Shown: positions 46,067 to 55,530 of the stretch, one piece after another
Numbering within the stretch: the first letter of the stretch is position 1
How the letters are laid out: every line of letters begins with the position of its first letter
Source of the DNA: Dysgonomonas sp. 216
GTDB lineage: Bacteria > Bacteroidota > Bacteroidia > Bacteroidales > Dysgonomonadaceae
DNA: 64,000 nt
NCBI RefSeq assembly: GCF_010501065.1
Contig: NZ_QVMM01000004.1
Span: 1 to 64,000 of the forward strand
Direction: 5' to 3'
Made by a program: the position numbers and the translations under genes
Notes under the pieces: generated by a model
Databases searched by the model: none
Seen by the model: the letters and a program-made list of their open reading frames with translations, nothing else
Told to the model about the DNA's origin: nothing

Positions 46067-47386
46067 TTACAATCCACTAAAATTTACATCGCCAAACAAA
46101 AGTGACGGAATACGTGCTGCAGAATTATTTCGGGGGTCGTTTCCTGTTTCAATAAGGTTTGCCCACAATTCGAGAATATTTCCTGTAATATTCATTTCGC
46201 CTATTGGTTGAGTACATTCTCCTTTTTCGACATATATACCTTCAACTCCGAAAGAGAAATCTCCCGTTGTTGGATTACAATTTCCTCCGTTAAAACCCGT
46301 AACCCATATCCCTTTATCCATCGATTTAAGCAGGCTGTCGAAATTCGAGCTCCCTGTATTTGCCACTAATATCGAAGGAGAAGTAACAGTAGGAAGCATA
46401 TTCAGCTTTAACGAACTATATGTGTCGATATAGTAAAATTTAAGTATTCCATTCTCAATTATTGTCCGATCAGAAGTTGCAACACCCTCGCCATCGAACC
46501 AACGGGCACCAAAACTACGATGCATATGCGGACTATCGATTAAAGTGAATTTATCTGATGTTATTTTTTGTCCTATCTTATTTATCAGGAAACTATTTTT
46601 TTGATGAAGCGCATTGCCTCTCAACGCCGACAACATTGGCGAAAGTAAACGAGACGAAACACTGTTATCTAATAACATATTGTATTTGCCCGATTGTATT
46701 TTTATTTGCCCAACTTTCCTTAAAACTCTGTTTAACGCTTCAGATGCAATTCCTTTTTTAATAAGATCGTTCCAATACACAGAACTATCGTACCAATACG
46801 ATTCGGGACGGGCATCTCCCTCTGTTTTTAATGTTACTTCGGCTGTTATACTAAAAGCAGTGTCCCGGTTTTCTCCTTCAAATCCGTTACTCGCAACCAT
46901 ATATTCATCAGAGCAAGCATCGCCGTACGAAGCTGTTACCGATATTATATCTGCTCGCTTACCATAAACTTCATCTACCGTCTGTCGGGCTAACTCAATT
47001 TTATTTTGAGTATCAATATTGTAAAACGAATTATCGTATAAATCTAAATCCTCTCCTGCCGATTTATAATACCTTTTAGGGTCAGGTAATTGACGACATA
47101 AGTCCTGCGCAAGAAACTGTGTCGACAATATTCCTTCTTTTATAAAATACTGGAGTTCATTTTTTTCCAACCTATTGGTCGAAAAAGATCCATATCTGCC
47201 ATCAGTAAAGAGTTCTATATATAATTTATTTTCGCTACTCTGATGTAGTCTATCTAATTGTTTATCTCTGTATTCGAACGAATTACTGTCCGATTTAAGT
47301 ATCGCAACTCTGGCGGCAGAGCATCCGTTTTTCAATGCATATTCTACAGCCCATCGGGCAATATCCTTCTCCTTATTGTTAATCAT
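46067..47386 (-). CDS. TldD/PmbA family protein, TldE type
   Basis: 439 residues. The pattern fits the PmbA/TldE subunit: DLYDNSFYNIDTQNKIELAR, SGKYNMLLDNSVSSRLLSPM, FNGGNCNPTTGDFSFGVEGI and INITGN-like NITGNILELWANL. No HExxxH zinc motif is present, as expected for TldE, whose TldD partner carries it. TldD/TldE together process modified peptides or toxins. The TldD gene is not beside it, so either it is elsewhere or outside the window. Upstream lies repeat copy 2. Confidence 0.9.
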   Translation of the reverse strand: MINNKEKDIARWAVEYALKNGCSAARVAILKSDSNSFEYRDKQLDRLHQSSENKLYIELFTDGRYGSFSTNRLEKNELQYFIKEGILSTQFLAQDLCRQLPDPKRYYKSAGEDLDLYDNSFYNIDTQNKIELARQTVDEVYGKRADIISVTASYGDACSDEYMVASNGFEGENRDTAFSITAEVTLKTEGDARPESYWYDSSVYWNDLIKKGIASEALNRVLRKVGQIKIQSGKYNMLLDNSVSSRLLSPMLSALRGNALHQKNSFLINKIGQKITSDKFTLIDSPHMHRSFGARWFDGEGVATSDRTIIENGILKFYYIDTYSSLKLNMLPTVTSPSILVANTGSSNFDSLLKSMDKGIWVTGFNGGNCNPTTGDFSFGVEGIYVEKGECTQPIGEMNITGNILELWANLIETGNDPRNNSAARIPSLLFGDVNFSGL

Positions 47387-47484
47387 GCGATTATTATTTT
47401 AGAAAAGGTAAAGGTATAAATATATTTTCAGTCGTACTAGAGTATTAAATCTTGTTCGCTATAAATGGTCTATTTTCACTGCCA

Positions 47485-47928
47485 ATTCTACTTGTGTAGA
47501 ATTAATGGTCGCTTATAATATATCAAAACGAATGTTTTTGCAAAACCTGACATACCTGACGGTTTTTGATTTTTCTCGGCATTCTATATCTTCCCAATGG
47601 AGAAACTTTTTCGCGAAGCATTTTCCGGGAGCGGCCTTAGCTTCGACAGACAAGGCATACAAGCAGCAAAGGCATTAAAAAATTAAAAGCTGTTTGAGCA
47701 GTTTTAACTGCAAGTTATTTTTTTTTGATTCGGCGCAATTGTAGTATAATTTTAAAGAACACTTGTACGTTTATTAATTCTACCAACATAGAATTACCCC
47801 TTGTCGAAAACTATCTAAAAAGACTAAAATTGCAAAACCTGACACTTCTGACAATATTTTCACTTTTCTGAAAACTTACATTTGATACTATCCTGTACCA
47901 ATAAATAGTACCCTGTAATATAGATAAA
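47485..47928 (-). repeat. Dispersed ~440-bp non-coding repeat, copy 2
   Basis: Reverse-complement copy of 32898-33334 with only scattered differences and an insertion of about 10 bp in the middle. The internal direct repeat is at 47832-47852 and 47540-47560. It lies between the TldE-type gene and dnaJ. No target-site duplication could be recognised with confidence. Confidence 0.85.
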
Positions 47929-47971
47929 CCAAACATTATAAATAACTAATATTGCACCCAAGAATATACAC

Positions 47972-48001
47972 AAAAAAAGAAGCTGTTTTTTCAACAGCTT
48001 C
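47972..48001 (-). terminator. Terminator of dnaJ
   Basis: Minus-strand stem GAAGCTGTT/AACAGCTTC (48001-47993 with 47987-47979), five-base loop, then seven T. Confidence 0.9.
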
Positions 48002-48030
48002 TCTCCTATTTTGTATAATCAAATATTCAG

Positions 48031-49194
48031 TTAGTCGAACATTCGACGAAAATGCCTGAATATTTTTTCTTTTATTGATTTACTTGGCTGAAAACTTGGC
48101 GAATTTTCCATTCCTGTCAATGTCGATTTTTCAGCATCTGTCAGGTTTTCGGGAACATAAATACTTACATTAACAACAAGGTCGCCCATATCGCGTCCTT
48201 GCAGGCTGGGCAATCCTTTACCTTTTAAACGCATGATCTTACCCGGTTGAGTACCCGGTTCTATTTTAACTTTTACCTTGCCTTCTATAGTTGGTATTTC
48301 GGCACTCCCACCCATCGCTGCCGTAGGAAACGACAATAACAAATTATATATCAAATCGTTCTGATCCCGAAATAACTCGGGATGTTTTTCTTCCTCAATA
48401 ACAAGTATCAGATCGCCATTTACCCCTCCATGATGAGCAGCATTTCCTTTTCCACTTACAGACAGTTGCATACCTTGCGCAACACCTGCCGGAATTTTCA
48501 ATTCAATAACATCATCTTCCTTGTTAACGCCCTCGCCACCACAATATGTACATTTTTTAGTTATGGTTTTTCCTTCACCGTTACATGTCGGACATGTGGT
48601 TTGAGTCTGCATCTGGCCAAGCATTGTATTCACAACGCGCGTAACAGCCCCGGCACCCTTACATGTAGAACATGTGGTAAACGCCGTTCCTTCATCGGCT
48701 CCTGTTCCGTTACAGTGTGTACATGCCACATCTTTTTTTACTTTGATTTTTTTATCGGCTCCATTAGCTATCTCTTTCAGGTTGAGTTTAACCCTCACCT
48801 TTATGTCAGATCCCCGGTTTACGCGCTGGCGTCCACCTCCTCCGAAACCACTAAAGCCTCCGAAACCGCCAAAGCCACCAAAATGCCCTCCGAAAATATC
48901 ACCAAATTGCGAGAATATATCTTCGAGGTCTATATCGCCATGAGAACTGCTAAAACCACCAAAGCCTCCGGGTATATTATGCCCGTACCTGTCGTATTGA
49001 GCTCTTTTTTGTTCATCACTCAACACCTCATAAGCTTCGGCTGCTTCCTTAAACTTTTCCTCAGCTTCCTTATCATCCGGATTTTTATCGGGATGAAACT
49101 GAATAGCTTTTTTGCGATAAGCTTTTTTTATTTCGTCGGCACTGGCGCTTTTATCAACTCCCAAAACCTCATAATAATCTCTTTTTTCTGCCAT
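48031..49194 (-). CDS. dnaJ: Chaperone protein DnaJ
   Basis: 387 residues. J domain 1-70 with HPD at 34-36; Gly/Phe-rich region about 72-125; four zinc-binding CxxCxGxG motifs ([32 protein letters not shown]); C-terminal substrate domains. It delivers unfolded proteins to DnaK and stimulates its ATPase. It follows grpE by 12 bp in a grpE-dnaJ operon; dnaK is elsewhere. Confidence 0.97.
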   Translation of the reverse strand: MAEKRDYYEVLGVDKSASADEIKKAYRKKAIQFHPDKNPDDKEAEEKFKEAAEAYEVLSDEQKRAQYDRYGHNIPGGFGGFSSSHGDIDLEDIFSQFGDIFGGHFGGFGGFGGFSGFGGGGRQRVNRGSDIKVRVKLNLKEIANGADKKIKVKKDVACTHCNGTGADEGTAFTTCSTCKGAGAVTRVVNTMLGQMQTQTTCPTCNGEGKTITKKCTYCGGEGVNKEDDVIELKIPAGVAQGMQLSVSGKGNAAHHGGVNGDLILVIEEEKHPELFRDQNDLIYNLLLSFPTAAMGGSAEIPTIEGKVKVKIEPGTQPGKIMRLKGKGLPSLQGRDMGDLVVNVSIYVPENLTDAEKSTLTGMENSPSFQPSKSIKEKIFRHFRRMFD

Positions 49195-49206
49195 TGTATA
49201 CCCTTC

Positions 49207-49776
49207 TTATTTTGCAACAACAACTTTAGGAAAACGAATCACTTTGTCTCCAAGTTCGTATCCGGATTGAATGCAATCTATAATTTTGTCTTTCATATCA
49301 TCGTTTTGTGCCGGAATAGTTGTCAGAGCTTCATGCTTTTCGGTGTCGAAAACTTCTCCTAAAACATCCATTTTTTTCACTCCGTTTTTCAAAAGAAAAT
49401 TCACAAACTTATCGTAGATAAGCTCGACCCCTTGTTTTGCAGAATCAACATCTGTCGATTTTGCAATATTTTCCAAAGCACGCTCAAAATCATCTACAAC
49501 CGGCAAAATATCAACCATCACTTTTTCGGAGGCTGTTTTCATCAGTTCCGATTTTTCTTTTAATGTCCGACGCCTGAAATTATCGAATTCGGCATATAAC
49601 CGCAGATACGAATCGTTTAACTCATCGTACTTCTCTTTCCAGTTTACTTCGTCCGATTCAGACAGATTGTCACTTGCAGAATCCTCAGCTTTTGTTTCAG
49701 TCTGTTCATTTGTCAGATTATTGTCTTTAGTTTCCTCTTCCGGTACAAATGCCTCTTCGTTTTTCTTTTCTTCCAT
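49207..49776 (-). CDS. grpE: Nucleotide exchange factor GrpE
   Basis: 189 residues. An acidic, disordered N-terminus (about 1-45), a long coiled-coil helix (KEKYDELNDSYLRLYAEFDN) and the GrpE head with LPVVDDFERAL and the C-terminal signature GYELGDKVIRFPKVVVAK. It drives ADP release from DnaK. First gene of the grpE-dnaJ unit; a CIRCE-type operator was not recognised upstream. Confidence 0.96.
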   Translation of the reverse strand: MEEKKNEEAFVPEEETKDNNLTNEQTETKAEDSASDNLSESDEVNWKEKYDELNDSYLRLYAEFDNFRRRTLKEKSELMKTASEKVMVDILPVVDDFERALENIAKSTDVDSAKQGVELIYDKFVNFLLKNGVKKMDVLGEVFDTEKHEALTTIPAQNDDMKDKIIDCIQSGYELGDKVIRFPKVVVAK

Positions 49777-49869
49777 ATCTTAGTTTATCTATATTTCCTT
49801 CAATAAAACAGCCTCCACCACTAATGGCAGGTGTTTTTAAACATTTTTTATATCTATATATACAAATAC

Positions 49870-49900
49870 TTTGCCAAAAAAATGAACTATTCTATATTTG
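49870..49900 (+). promoter_or_regulatory. Promoter of the SLC13 permease gene
   Basis: -33 TTTG (49870-49873), 19-bp spacer, -7 TATATTTG (49893-49900): a consensus Bacteroidetes promoter 42 bp before the ATG. Confidence 0.75.
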
Positions 49901-49942
49901 TAAGGGTTATCTTTGTTAGGGAAAATAAAAAAAGAAGGAATT

Positions 49943-51796
49943 ATGTTATCAAATTTACTTACCGACACCAACATTACTCTCATTATCTTAGTAGTATCTG
50001 CATTTTTCTTCATGCAGGGAAAAGTACGCTCCGATCTTGTTGCTGTATGTTCATTACTTGCACTCACTTTGACCGGAATCCTAACCCCGACCGAAGCTTT
50101 AGCAGGCTTTTCAAACTCGGTTGTTATAATGATGGTAGGTTTATTTGTTGTAGGTGGTGGAATTTTCCGTACAGGATTAGCCAAAATGATAAGTAGTAAA
50201 ATACTAGCCTTGGCAGGAAATAGCGAAAACAAACTATTTATATTGGTTATGCTTGTAACTGCCAGCATTGGAGCTTTTGTGAGTAATACTGGAACTGTGG
50301 CTGTGATGCTACCTATTATTGTGAGTATGGCTGCCAGTTCTAACATCGATTCGCGCCGTTATCTTATGCCTTTAGCCTTTGCCAGCAGTATGGGTATGTT
50401 TACATTGATAAGTACCCCACCTAACCTTGTGATACAAAACACCTTGGTTAATGCCGGATACGAAGCCCTATCATTTTTTTCTTTTGCACCGGTTGGAGCC
50501 ATAGCCCTTAGTGTGGGAGTTGTTGTTTTATTTTTCCTAAGCAAATTCTTAGTGTCGAAAACAGACTCTTCATCATCAAAAAAGAAAAATGGAAAAACAC
50601 TCGAAGAGCTTGCCAAAGAATATCAGCTATTACAACAATCGTATAAAGTTGAAGTAAACAACAGTTCGTCGCCCCTGATAGGAAAAACTCTTGCCGATTT
50701 AAAGATCGCAACAAACTACGGGGTTAGTATCAGCAAGATAGTAAAAAAAGAAAAAGTAAGATTCCGCAAGGTATTGACAGAAGAGATAGCTGGACCAAAA
50801 TCGGTAATTTCTTTCGACGATACTCTTTATTGTCATGGCGAACAAGAGAATATAGAGAAGTTTATTGAAGAAAATAATCTCTTTATGGAGAAAAAGACAG
50901 AAGCTGAACACTTTTTCGATTTTCAGGAGTCGGGTATTGCCGAAGTTTTTATCATGCCTAACTCGAAACTGATAAACAGAACAATAGAAGAAATACTATT
51001 CAGAGAAGAATATAATGTGAACGTACTGGGCATTCAACGTCAAAACGAATACAGTATGCAAAACTTTAAAAACTTAAAATTGCATTCGGGAGATGCCTTA
51101 CTCATTCAGGGTTCGTGGGATAACATTGCAAAACTGGCCGATAGTCAGGACGATATGGTACTGGTTGGGCAACCACTGCAAGAGGCTGCAAAAGTTACTT
51201 TAGATCAAAAAGCACCTGTTGCCGCAGCTATCATGATACTTATGATTATAGCTATGGTGTTCGAAATTGTGCCCTCTGTTATTGCAATACTTTTAGCAGC
51301 AGTATTAATGGTTGTGACAGGCTGTTTGCGAAACGTGGAAGAAGCTTATAGCAGGATTAATTGGGAAAGCGTAGTGCTTATTGCAGCAATGTTACCAATG
51401 GCTACTGCATTTGAGAACACAGGAGTAGACACTCTTATCTCCGGGCAATTGATTGGAAAACTTGGGGGATATGGGCCATATATACTTCTGGCCGGAATAT
51501 ATTTTGCGACCTCATTACTCACTATGTTTGTAAGCAACACAGCTACAGCCGTATTATTCTCCCCTATTGCTTTGCAAGCAGCTATGGGAATGGGACTTAG
51601 TCCGTATCCGTTTTTATTTGCCGTTGCAGTTGCCGCCAGCATGTGTTTTGCCAGTCCTTTTTCAACACCGCCCAATGCATTAGTTATGTCTGCCGGACGC
51701 TATACTTTTATGGACTACATAAAGGTGGGGCTTCCGCTACAAATATTAATGGGAATAGTTATGATTATTGCATTGCCTCTATTATTTCCGTTCTAA
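49943..51796 (+). CDS. SLC13-family permease with TrkA-C domains
   Basis: 617 residues from the ATG at 49943, which has a purine-rich AAGAAGGAA upstream; the frame opens earlier at a TTG, but that is only 13 bp after the -7 box. About eleven to twelve membrane segments in two halves (FVSNTGTVAVMLPIIVSMAA and FVSNTATAVLFSPIALQAAM carry the repeated ion-transporter SNT motif) flank two TrkA-C/RCK-C domains (about 205-400). It probably exchanges sodium with dicarboxylate, sulfate or another anion. Single gene in front of dapA. Confidence 0.9.
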   Translation: MLSNLLTDTNITLIILVVSAFFFMQGKVRSDLVAVCSLLALTLTGILTPTEALAGFSNSVVIMMVGLFVVGGGIFRTGLAKMISSKILALAGNSENKLFILVMLVTASIGAFVSNTGTVAVMLPIIVSMAASSNIDSRRYLMPLAFASSMGMFTLISTPPNLVIQNTLVNAGYEALSFFSFAPVGAIALSVGVVVLFFLSKFLVSKTDSSSSKKKNGKTLEELAKEYQLLQQSYKVEVNNSSSPLIGKTLADLKIATNYGVSISKIVKKEKVRFRKVLTEEIAGPKSVISFDDTLYCHGEQENIEKFIEENNLFMEKKTEAEHFFDFQESGIAEVFIMPNSKLINRTIEEILFREEYNVNVLGIQRQNEYSMQNFKNLKLHSGDALLIQGSWDNIAKLADSQDDMVLVGQPLQEAAKVTLDQKAPVAAAIMILMIIAMVFEIVPSVIAILLAAVLMVVTGCLRNVEEAYSRINWESVVLIAAMLPMATAFENTGVDTLISGQLIGKLGGYGPYILLAGIYFATSLLTMFVSNTATAVLFSPIALQAAMGMGLSPYPFLFAVAVAASMCFASPFSTPPNALVMSAGRYTFMDYIKVGLPLQILMGIVMIIALPLLFPF

Positions 51797-51885
51797 TATG
51801 TAAACTATTTTGCCCGTAAATAATATTTTTGAAACATTTGGGGTAACAACTTTATAAAATTGTTAGTTTTAGTATCAAAAACCGA

Positions 51886-51914
51886 TTGAAATTCGTCAAT
51901 AATTTATACTTTTG
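51886..51914 (+). promoter_or_regulatory. Promoter of dapA
   Basis: -33 TTG (51886-51888), 18-bp spacer, -7 TACTTTTG (51907-51914); ATG at 51938. Confidence 0.6.
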
Positions 51915-51937
51915 CATTCACTTGAAATTATGTTTTT

Positions 51938-52831
51938 ATGCCAAGACTGAACCTTAAAGGAATGGGAGTTGCAATGATAACTCCATTTAATGAAGACGAG
52001 AGTGTAGATTATGATGCTCTTGGCAAGCTCATCGATTATCAGATACAGAATGGGACAGACTATATTGTGGCTCTTGGAACTACAGCCGAAACCCCTACCC
52101 TGACCGAAGATGAGAAAAAAAAGATAGTGCAACTGACTATCGACCGGGTTCAAGGACGTGTACCAATTATATTGGGCGTTGGAGGCAATAACACCCGTTC
52201 TATTGTCGATAAGCTTAAAAACGACGATTTCGGGGGTATAGATGGTATATTATCCGTTGTACCTTATTATAACAAACCTTCGCAAGAAGGTATGTATCAG
52301 CATTACAAAGCTATAGCCGAAGCTTCGCCTCTTCCTGTTGTTTTATACAATGTGCCGGGACGGACAGGGGTTAATATGACTGCCGAAACCACACTTCGTA
52401 TAGCAAATGAATTTAAGAATGTAATTGCAATAAAAGAGGCATCGGGCGATATAACCCAGATGGACGATATTATTAAAAGAAAACCCGATAATTTTGATGT
52501 TATATCGGGTGACGACGGGGTAACTTTCCCCTTGATAACATTAGGCGCTATCGGTGTTATTTCGGTTATAGGCAACGCCTTTCCTAAAGAATTTAGCCGG
52601 ATGGTAAGACTGGCACTTGAGGGCGATTATCAAAGTTCGCTAACTATACACCACAGTTTTAGTGAATTGTTCAAGCTCCTGTTTGTCGATGGCAATCCTG
52701 CAGGTGTAAAAAGTATGCTCAGCATGATGGGATACATACAAAACAAATTGCGTTTACCTCTTGTCCCTACACGCATAACAACTTTCGAGCAAATAAGAAA
52801 AGTGCTGATTGATCTCAACATAAAATGCTGA
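51938..52831 (+). CDS. dapA: 4-Hydroxy-tetrahydrodipicolinate synthase
   Basis: 297 residues, a TIM barrel of the DapA/NAL family. It shows GTTAETPTLTEDEKKKIV, the tyrosine region VVPYYNKPSQEGMYQHY, YNVPGRTGVNM and the Schiff-base lysine in VIAIKEASGDI. It condenses pyruvate with aspartate semialdehyde, the first committed step to lysine and diaminopimelate; ddh at 19867 acts later in the same route. Single gene with its own promoter. Confidence 0.96.
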   Translation: MPRLNLKGMGVAMITPFNEDESVDYDALGKLIDYQIQNGTDYIVALGTTAETPTLTEDEKKKIVQLTIDRVQGRVPIILGVGGNNTRSIVDKLKNDDFGGIDGILSVVPYYNKPSQEGMYQHYKAIAEASPLPVVLYNVPGRTGVNMTAETTLRIANEFKNVIAIKEASGDITQMDDIIKRKPDNFDVISGDDGVTFPLITLGAIGVISVIGNAFPKEFSRMVRLALEGDYQSSLTIHHSFSELFKLLFVDGNPAGVKSMLSMMGYIQNKLRLPLVPTRITTFEQIRKVLIDLNIKC

Positions 52832-53270
52832 CAAAACCGACAACACACCTCATTATCAACAAATAACAAAAGCTAAGGAAAAGAGAATTTCAGATTTGTA
52901 GCCATCTCCATAAAATTAAAGAAAACACAACCCTGCTCCTAAAAAACCTATACTGACAAATTACACACAACAGAAAACCATTATTTCTGAAAACCGAAAA
53001 AAAGAGAATCATCATTTCAATAAGAGTCAGAGACTTTATTGCAAACGGAAAAATTACCCGTTCGCACAATTGATATGCCGTTACTGACCCACAAATAGTT
53101 ACTTCAGGGTTTAGGGTTAACCTACACAGACATATATTTATGAGAGAATTATCAAGTATTTAGATACATTTACAATGTATTTGAGAGGTCATTGGATGCT
53201 TGGTTTTTATCTTTTTTACGAGGTTTAACCAAACTCCTGTATTACACAACTTTGCTTTTGTTTGGTAGGT

Positions 53271-53302
53271 AAAACGCAGTATACAAGTACTGCGTTTTAT
53301 TT
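53271..53302 (+). terminator. Hairpin in gene-free DNA
   Basis: AAAACGCAGT (53271-53280) and ACTGCGTTTT (53289-53298) form a perfect 10-bp stem followed by ATTTAAAA. It resembles in style the terminator at 11843-11887. Confidence 0.5.
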
Positions 53303-53583
53303 AAAAAGCTATTAATTAACAATTTACACACATACTGCATATTTTGTCAGAAAATAAATCAATAAATTTCACTTATTGAGTGAACAACTTATGCTACTTA
53401 TTTGTCTTATATAGTAGAAAGTGCAATTATATATCTTAATAAAACAGATATTAGCTTTTAAGGTAAAAAGATTTTTTTAGTTTTTAGGACATAAGAAAAA
53501 GAGTTAATTTGGTTTTTAGTTTAGATATTAATAAAGGTTATTTTCATAAGTAAGTTTTATTATTAGTGTTGGTTGGTTTGAGG

Positions 53584-53622
53584 CCGTTTCTGATGGGTAA
53601 TCAGGGGCGGTTTCGTTTTTTT
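53584..53622 (+). terminator. Plus-strand terminator in gene-free DNA
   Basis: CTGAT/ATCAG (53590-53594, 53600-53604) with outer CCG/CGG pairing, then TTTCGTTTTTTT. There is no gene upstream on this strand for 750 bp. Confidence 0.55.
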
Positions 53623-53632
53623 ATATAAAAGA

Positions 53633-53661
53633 GGCTTTCATGGCAGATAAACCAGAAAGCC
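53633..53661 (-). terminator. Terminator of the BlaR1-type gene
   Basis: On the minus strand GGCTTTC and GAAAGCC form a stem with a 15-base loop, followed by CTCTTTTATAT. Confidence 0.55.
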
Positions 53662-53687
53662 CTTTTTGAGTTAAATTAAAGAAGAAA

Positions 53688-55037
53688 TTATTTGTGCTGT
53701 AATTTATACGCTATTGGTAAAGTGAAAAATACAGGAACAGCCTTGCCATCTTGCATACCGGGCGTCCAGTCGGGCATTGCTTTCACTACACGAATAGCTT
53801 CGGCATCGCAAGCCTCGTCTAAACTTCTGACAACTTTTACGTCCGTTACTTTTCCTGTTGCTGTCACTACAAACCTTACAATAACTCGTCCTTCTATATT
53901 CCTTTTAATAGCATCTTCTGGATATTTCAGGTTATTGCCAATGTACATCATCAATTCTTTTTGCCCACCTTTAAATTCCGGCATTTTTTCTACGGCTGTC
54001 AATGGTTGTTTTTCAGCATCGGCTTCTGTTTCACCTTTTGCCGTAGCCTCTATCTCGGGCAACACGGGGCTTTCCGCGCCTTCCTTCGATTCGCCTCCTG
54101 TTACTTTCACAACAGCCTGTTCTTCAATCATACTTGTAGTATCCGATCCGCCACATGCGGTAAAAATACAGTTTGCTGTTATCAATAAAAATACTGCCGG
54201 AAACACGAAAATATATTTCGCAACACCAGACCTTATGGTCCTTTCTTTATTCATCATAGTTATTCGCTTTTTTAATTGTGATACATTAAAATTATTTACA
54301 ACTGCAGTGTTTTTTCCAAATGATAATTTTACAAGATGATATTGATACTGTTTAGCATCTATGCCATTTAACAAAATATTGTTGTCAACAACATATTCGA
54401 GATTCAATCTTAAATCTTTTCTTAACATCCAAACCATGGGGTTCCACCAAAACAATACACATAACATCTCACAAATGAGTACGTCCATAGAATGATATTG
54501 TCTGGCATGAACCTTCTCGTGAAGAACTATTTCTTCCAATTCTGTTGGTTCGTGTTTTTCCTTATTGATAAAAATCCATTTAAAAAAAGAAAATGGAGCT
54601 ATTTCCCTATCGTTTAGATCAAAAAATTCGACCTCCGAAATAATCTGCCTTCGGTTATTATATTTAATAACCAGATATATTATACTTAAGCATTGAATTA
54701 TAAGCCTGATTAATAATACAACGGAAACCAGAAGTAAAACCATTGAAATTATTTGCCGCACACCAAACAACTGTGAAGCTTGTTGATTATGAACTACTTC
54801 AACCGGGCTCAATGTTATCTGATACACTAAAGCCTGAACAATTTCCGACGGACTATAACTCGATGGCAAATCGAATATAACAAACGGATATACTAACGAT
54901 ATTGTAATTCCTCCTAAAAAATAAGCTCTTTTCAAGTTGAAAAAGGTATCCTTTCGCAGAAATATATAATAAAAGCCATATACAAGCATTATAGCCATAT
55001 TCACTTTCAGTACATACAGTATAATTGTTGTTTCCAT
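53688..55037 (-). CDS. BlaR1-type M56 metallopeptidase fused to a TonB C-terminal domain
   Basis: 449 residues. Four membrane helices (about 5-25, 35-55, 90-120, 285-305) and an M56 peptidase region with HEKVHARQYHSMD (about 174-186). After the last helix come Cys residues of a short periplasmic linker, an acidic Glu/Ala/Lys spacer, and a TonB C-terminal domain (about 350-449: MPEFKGGQKELMMYIGNNLK, RVIVRFVVTATGKVTDV). BlaR1 proteins sense a ligand and cut the BlaI repressor; here the sensor domain is a TonB-like domain instead of a penicillin-binding one. It follows the BlaI-like gene by 11 bp. Confidence 0.9.
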   Translation of the reverse strand: METTIILYVLKVNMAIMLVYGFYYIFLRKDTFFNLKRAYFLGGITISLVYPFVIFDLPSSYSPSEIVQALVYQITLSPVEVVHNQQASQLFGVRQIISMVLLLVSVVLLIRLIIQCLSIIYLVIKYNNRRQIISEVEFFDLNDREIAPFSFFKWIFINKEKHEPTELEEIVLHEKVHARQYHSMDVLICEMLCVLFWWNPMVWMLRKDLRLNLEYVVDNNILLNGIDAKQYQYHLVKLSFGKNTAVVNNFNVSQLKKRITMMNKERTIRSGVAKYIFVFPAVFLLITANCIFTACGGSDTTSMIEEQAVVKVTGGESKEGAESPVLPEIEATAKGETEADAEKQPLTAVEKMPEFKGGQKELMMYIGNNLKYPEDAIKRNIEGRVIVRFVVTATGKVTDVKVVRSLDEACDAEAIRVVKAMPDWTPGMQDGKAVPVFFTLPIAYKLQHK

Positions 55038-55048
55038 GGTATTACAAT

Positions 55049-55408
55049 TTATTTTTGCTTTTCAATCATTTTAATAATGTCCTCAAGCTCTTCTGTCGAT
55101 ATTTTTTGTTCTTTGGCAAAAAAAGAAACCAACTCCTTATACGAGTTCTCGAAGTAACTCTTAACCACCCCCGACATAAATGCTTTTTTATAATCGTCTT
55201 CCTTTATCTTGGGCGAATACACATAAACATTTGCATACCGCTTCGCATTCAGGTAGCCTTTTTTCTCCAAATTGCGAACCACCGAAGCCACAGTAGTATA
55301 TGGAGGTCGGGGCTCTTCCATTATATTTACAATATCTTTTACAATGCATTCCTTTAGTTGCCAGATGTGCAACATTATCCCTTCCTCCTGATTTGTTAAC
55401 TTTTCCAT
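55049..55408 (-). CDS. BlaI/MecI-family repressor
   Basis: 119 residues, a winged-helix protein: LTNQEEGIMLHIWQLKECIV, then RPPYTTVASVVRNLEKKGYL (recognition helix and turn), the wing with YVYSPKI and a dimerisation helix at the end (STEELEDIIKMIEKQK). It should repress its own operon by binding the palindrome in its promoter and be inactivated by the co-encoded peptidase. A role in beta-lactam resistance cannot be assumed: no beta-lactamase is present. Confidence 0.93.
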   Translation of the reverse strand: MEKLTNQEEGIMLHIWQLKECIVKDIVNIMEEPRPPYTTVASVVRNLEKKGYLNAKRYANVYVYSPKIKEDDYKKAFMSGVVKSYFENSYKELVSFFAKEQKISTEELEDIIKMIEKQK

Positions 55409-55429
55409 AGCGAAACTATTATTTCATCA

Positions 55430-55460
55430 CAAATCTACGAAACTTTCGTAGATTTACAAA
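55430..55460 (-). promoter_or_regulatory. Promoter and BlaI-type operator of the blaI/blaR1 pair
   Basis: On the minus strand: -33 TTTG (55460-55457), exactly 19 bp, -7 TAGATTTG (55437-55430). A 25-bp palindrome (AAATCTACGAAA and its complement around one central base, 55431-55455) covers the spacer and the -7 box, so a bound repressor would block RNA polymerase. TAC...GTA half-sites fit the BlaI family. Confidence 0.85.
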
Positions 55461-55530
55461 TAAATAATTACTTTTTTTATTATTTAAACTAAATATATTA
55501 TTGAAATACTTTTCTGAAGCAGGAAACAAA

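Larger units (their letters stand above)
52832..53687. other. Intergenic region with three hairpins
   Basis: No coding sequence. A small palindrome ATACATT-TAC-AATGTAT lies near 53164-53180. Two plus-strand terminator-like hairpins (53271-53298 and 53584-53622) and the minus-strand terminator of the BlaR1-type gene (53633-53661) follow. Two consecutive plus-strand terminators without genes suggest one or two small RNAs, but I found no convincing promoter. Confidence 0.45.

Noticed and set aside
48382-49362. 326-codon plus-strand open frame opposite dnaJ and grpE
   Set aside because: It is antisense to two certain genes; its Cys and Phe richness mirrors the DnaJ zinc motifs and codon bias on the other strand.
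53688-55408. Beta-lactam resistance module
   Set aside because: BlaI/BlaR1-type genes are present, but no beta-lactamase or penicillin-binding sensor domain is; the sensor tail is a TonB domain.
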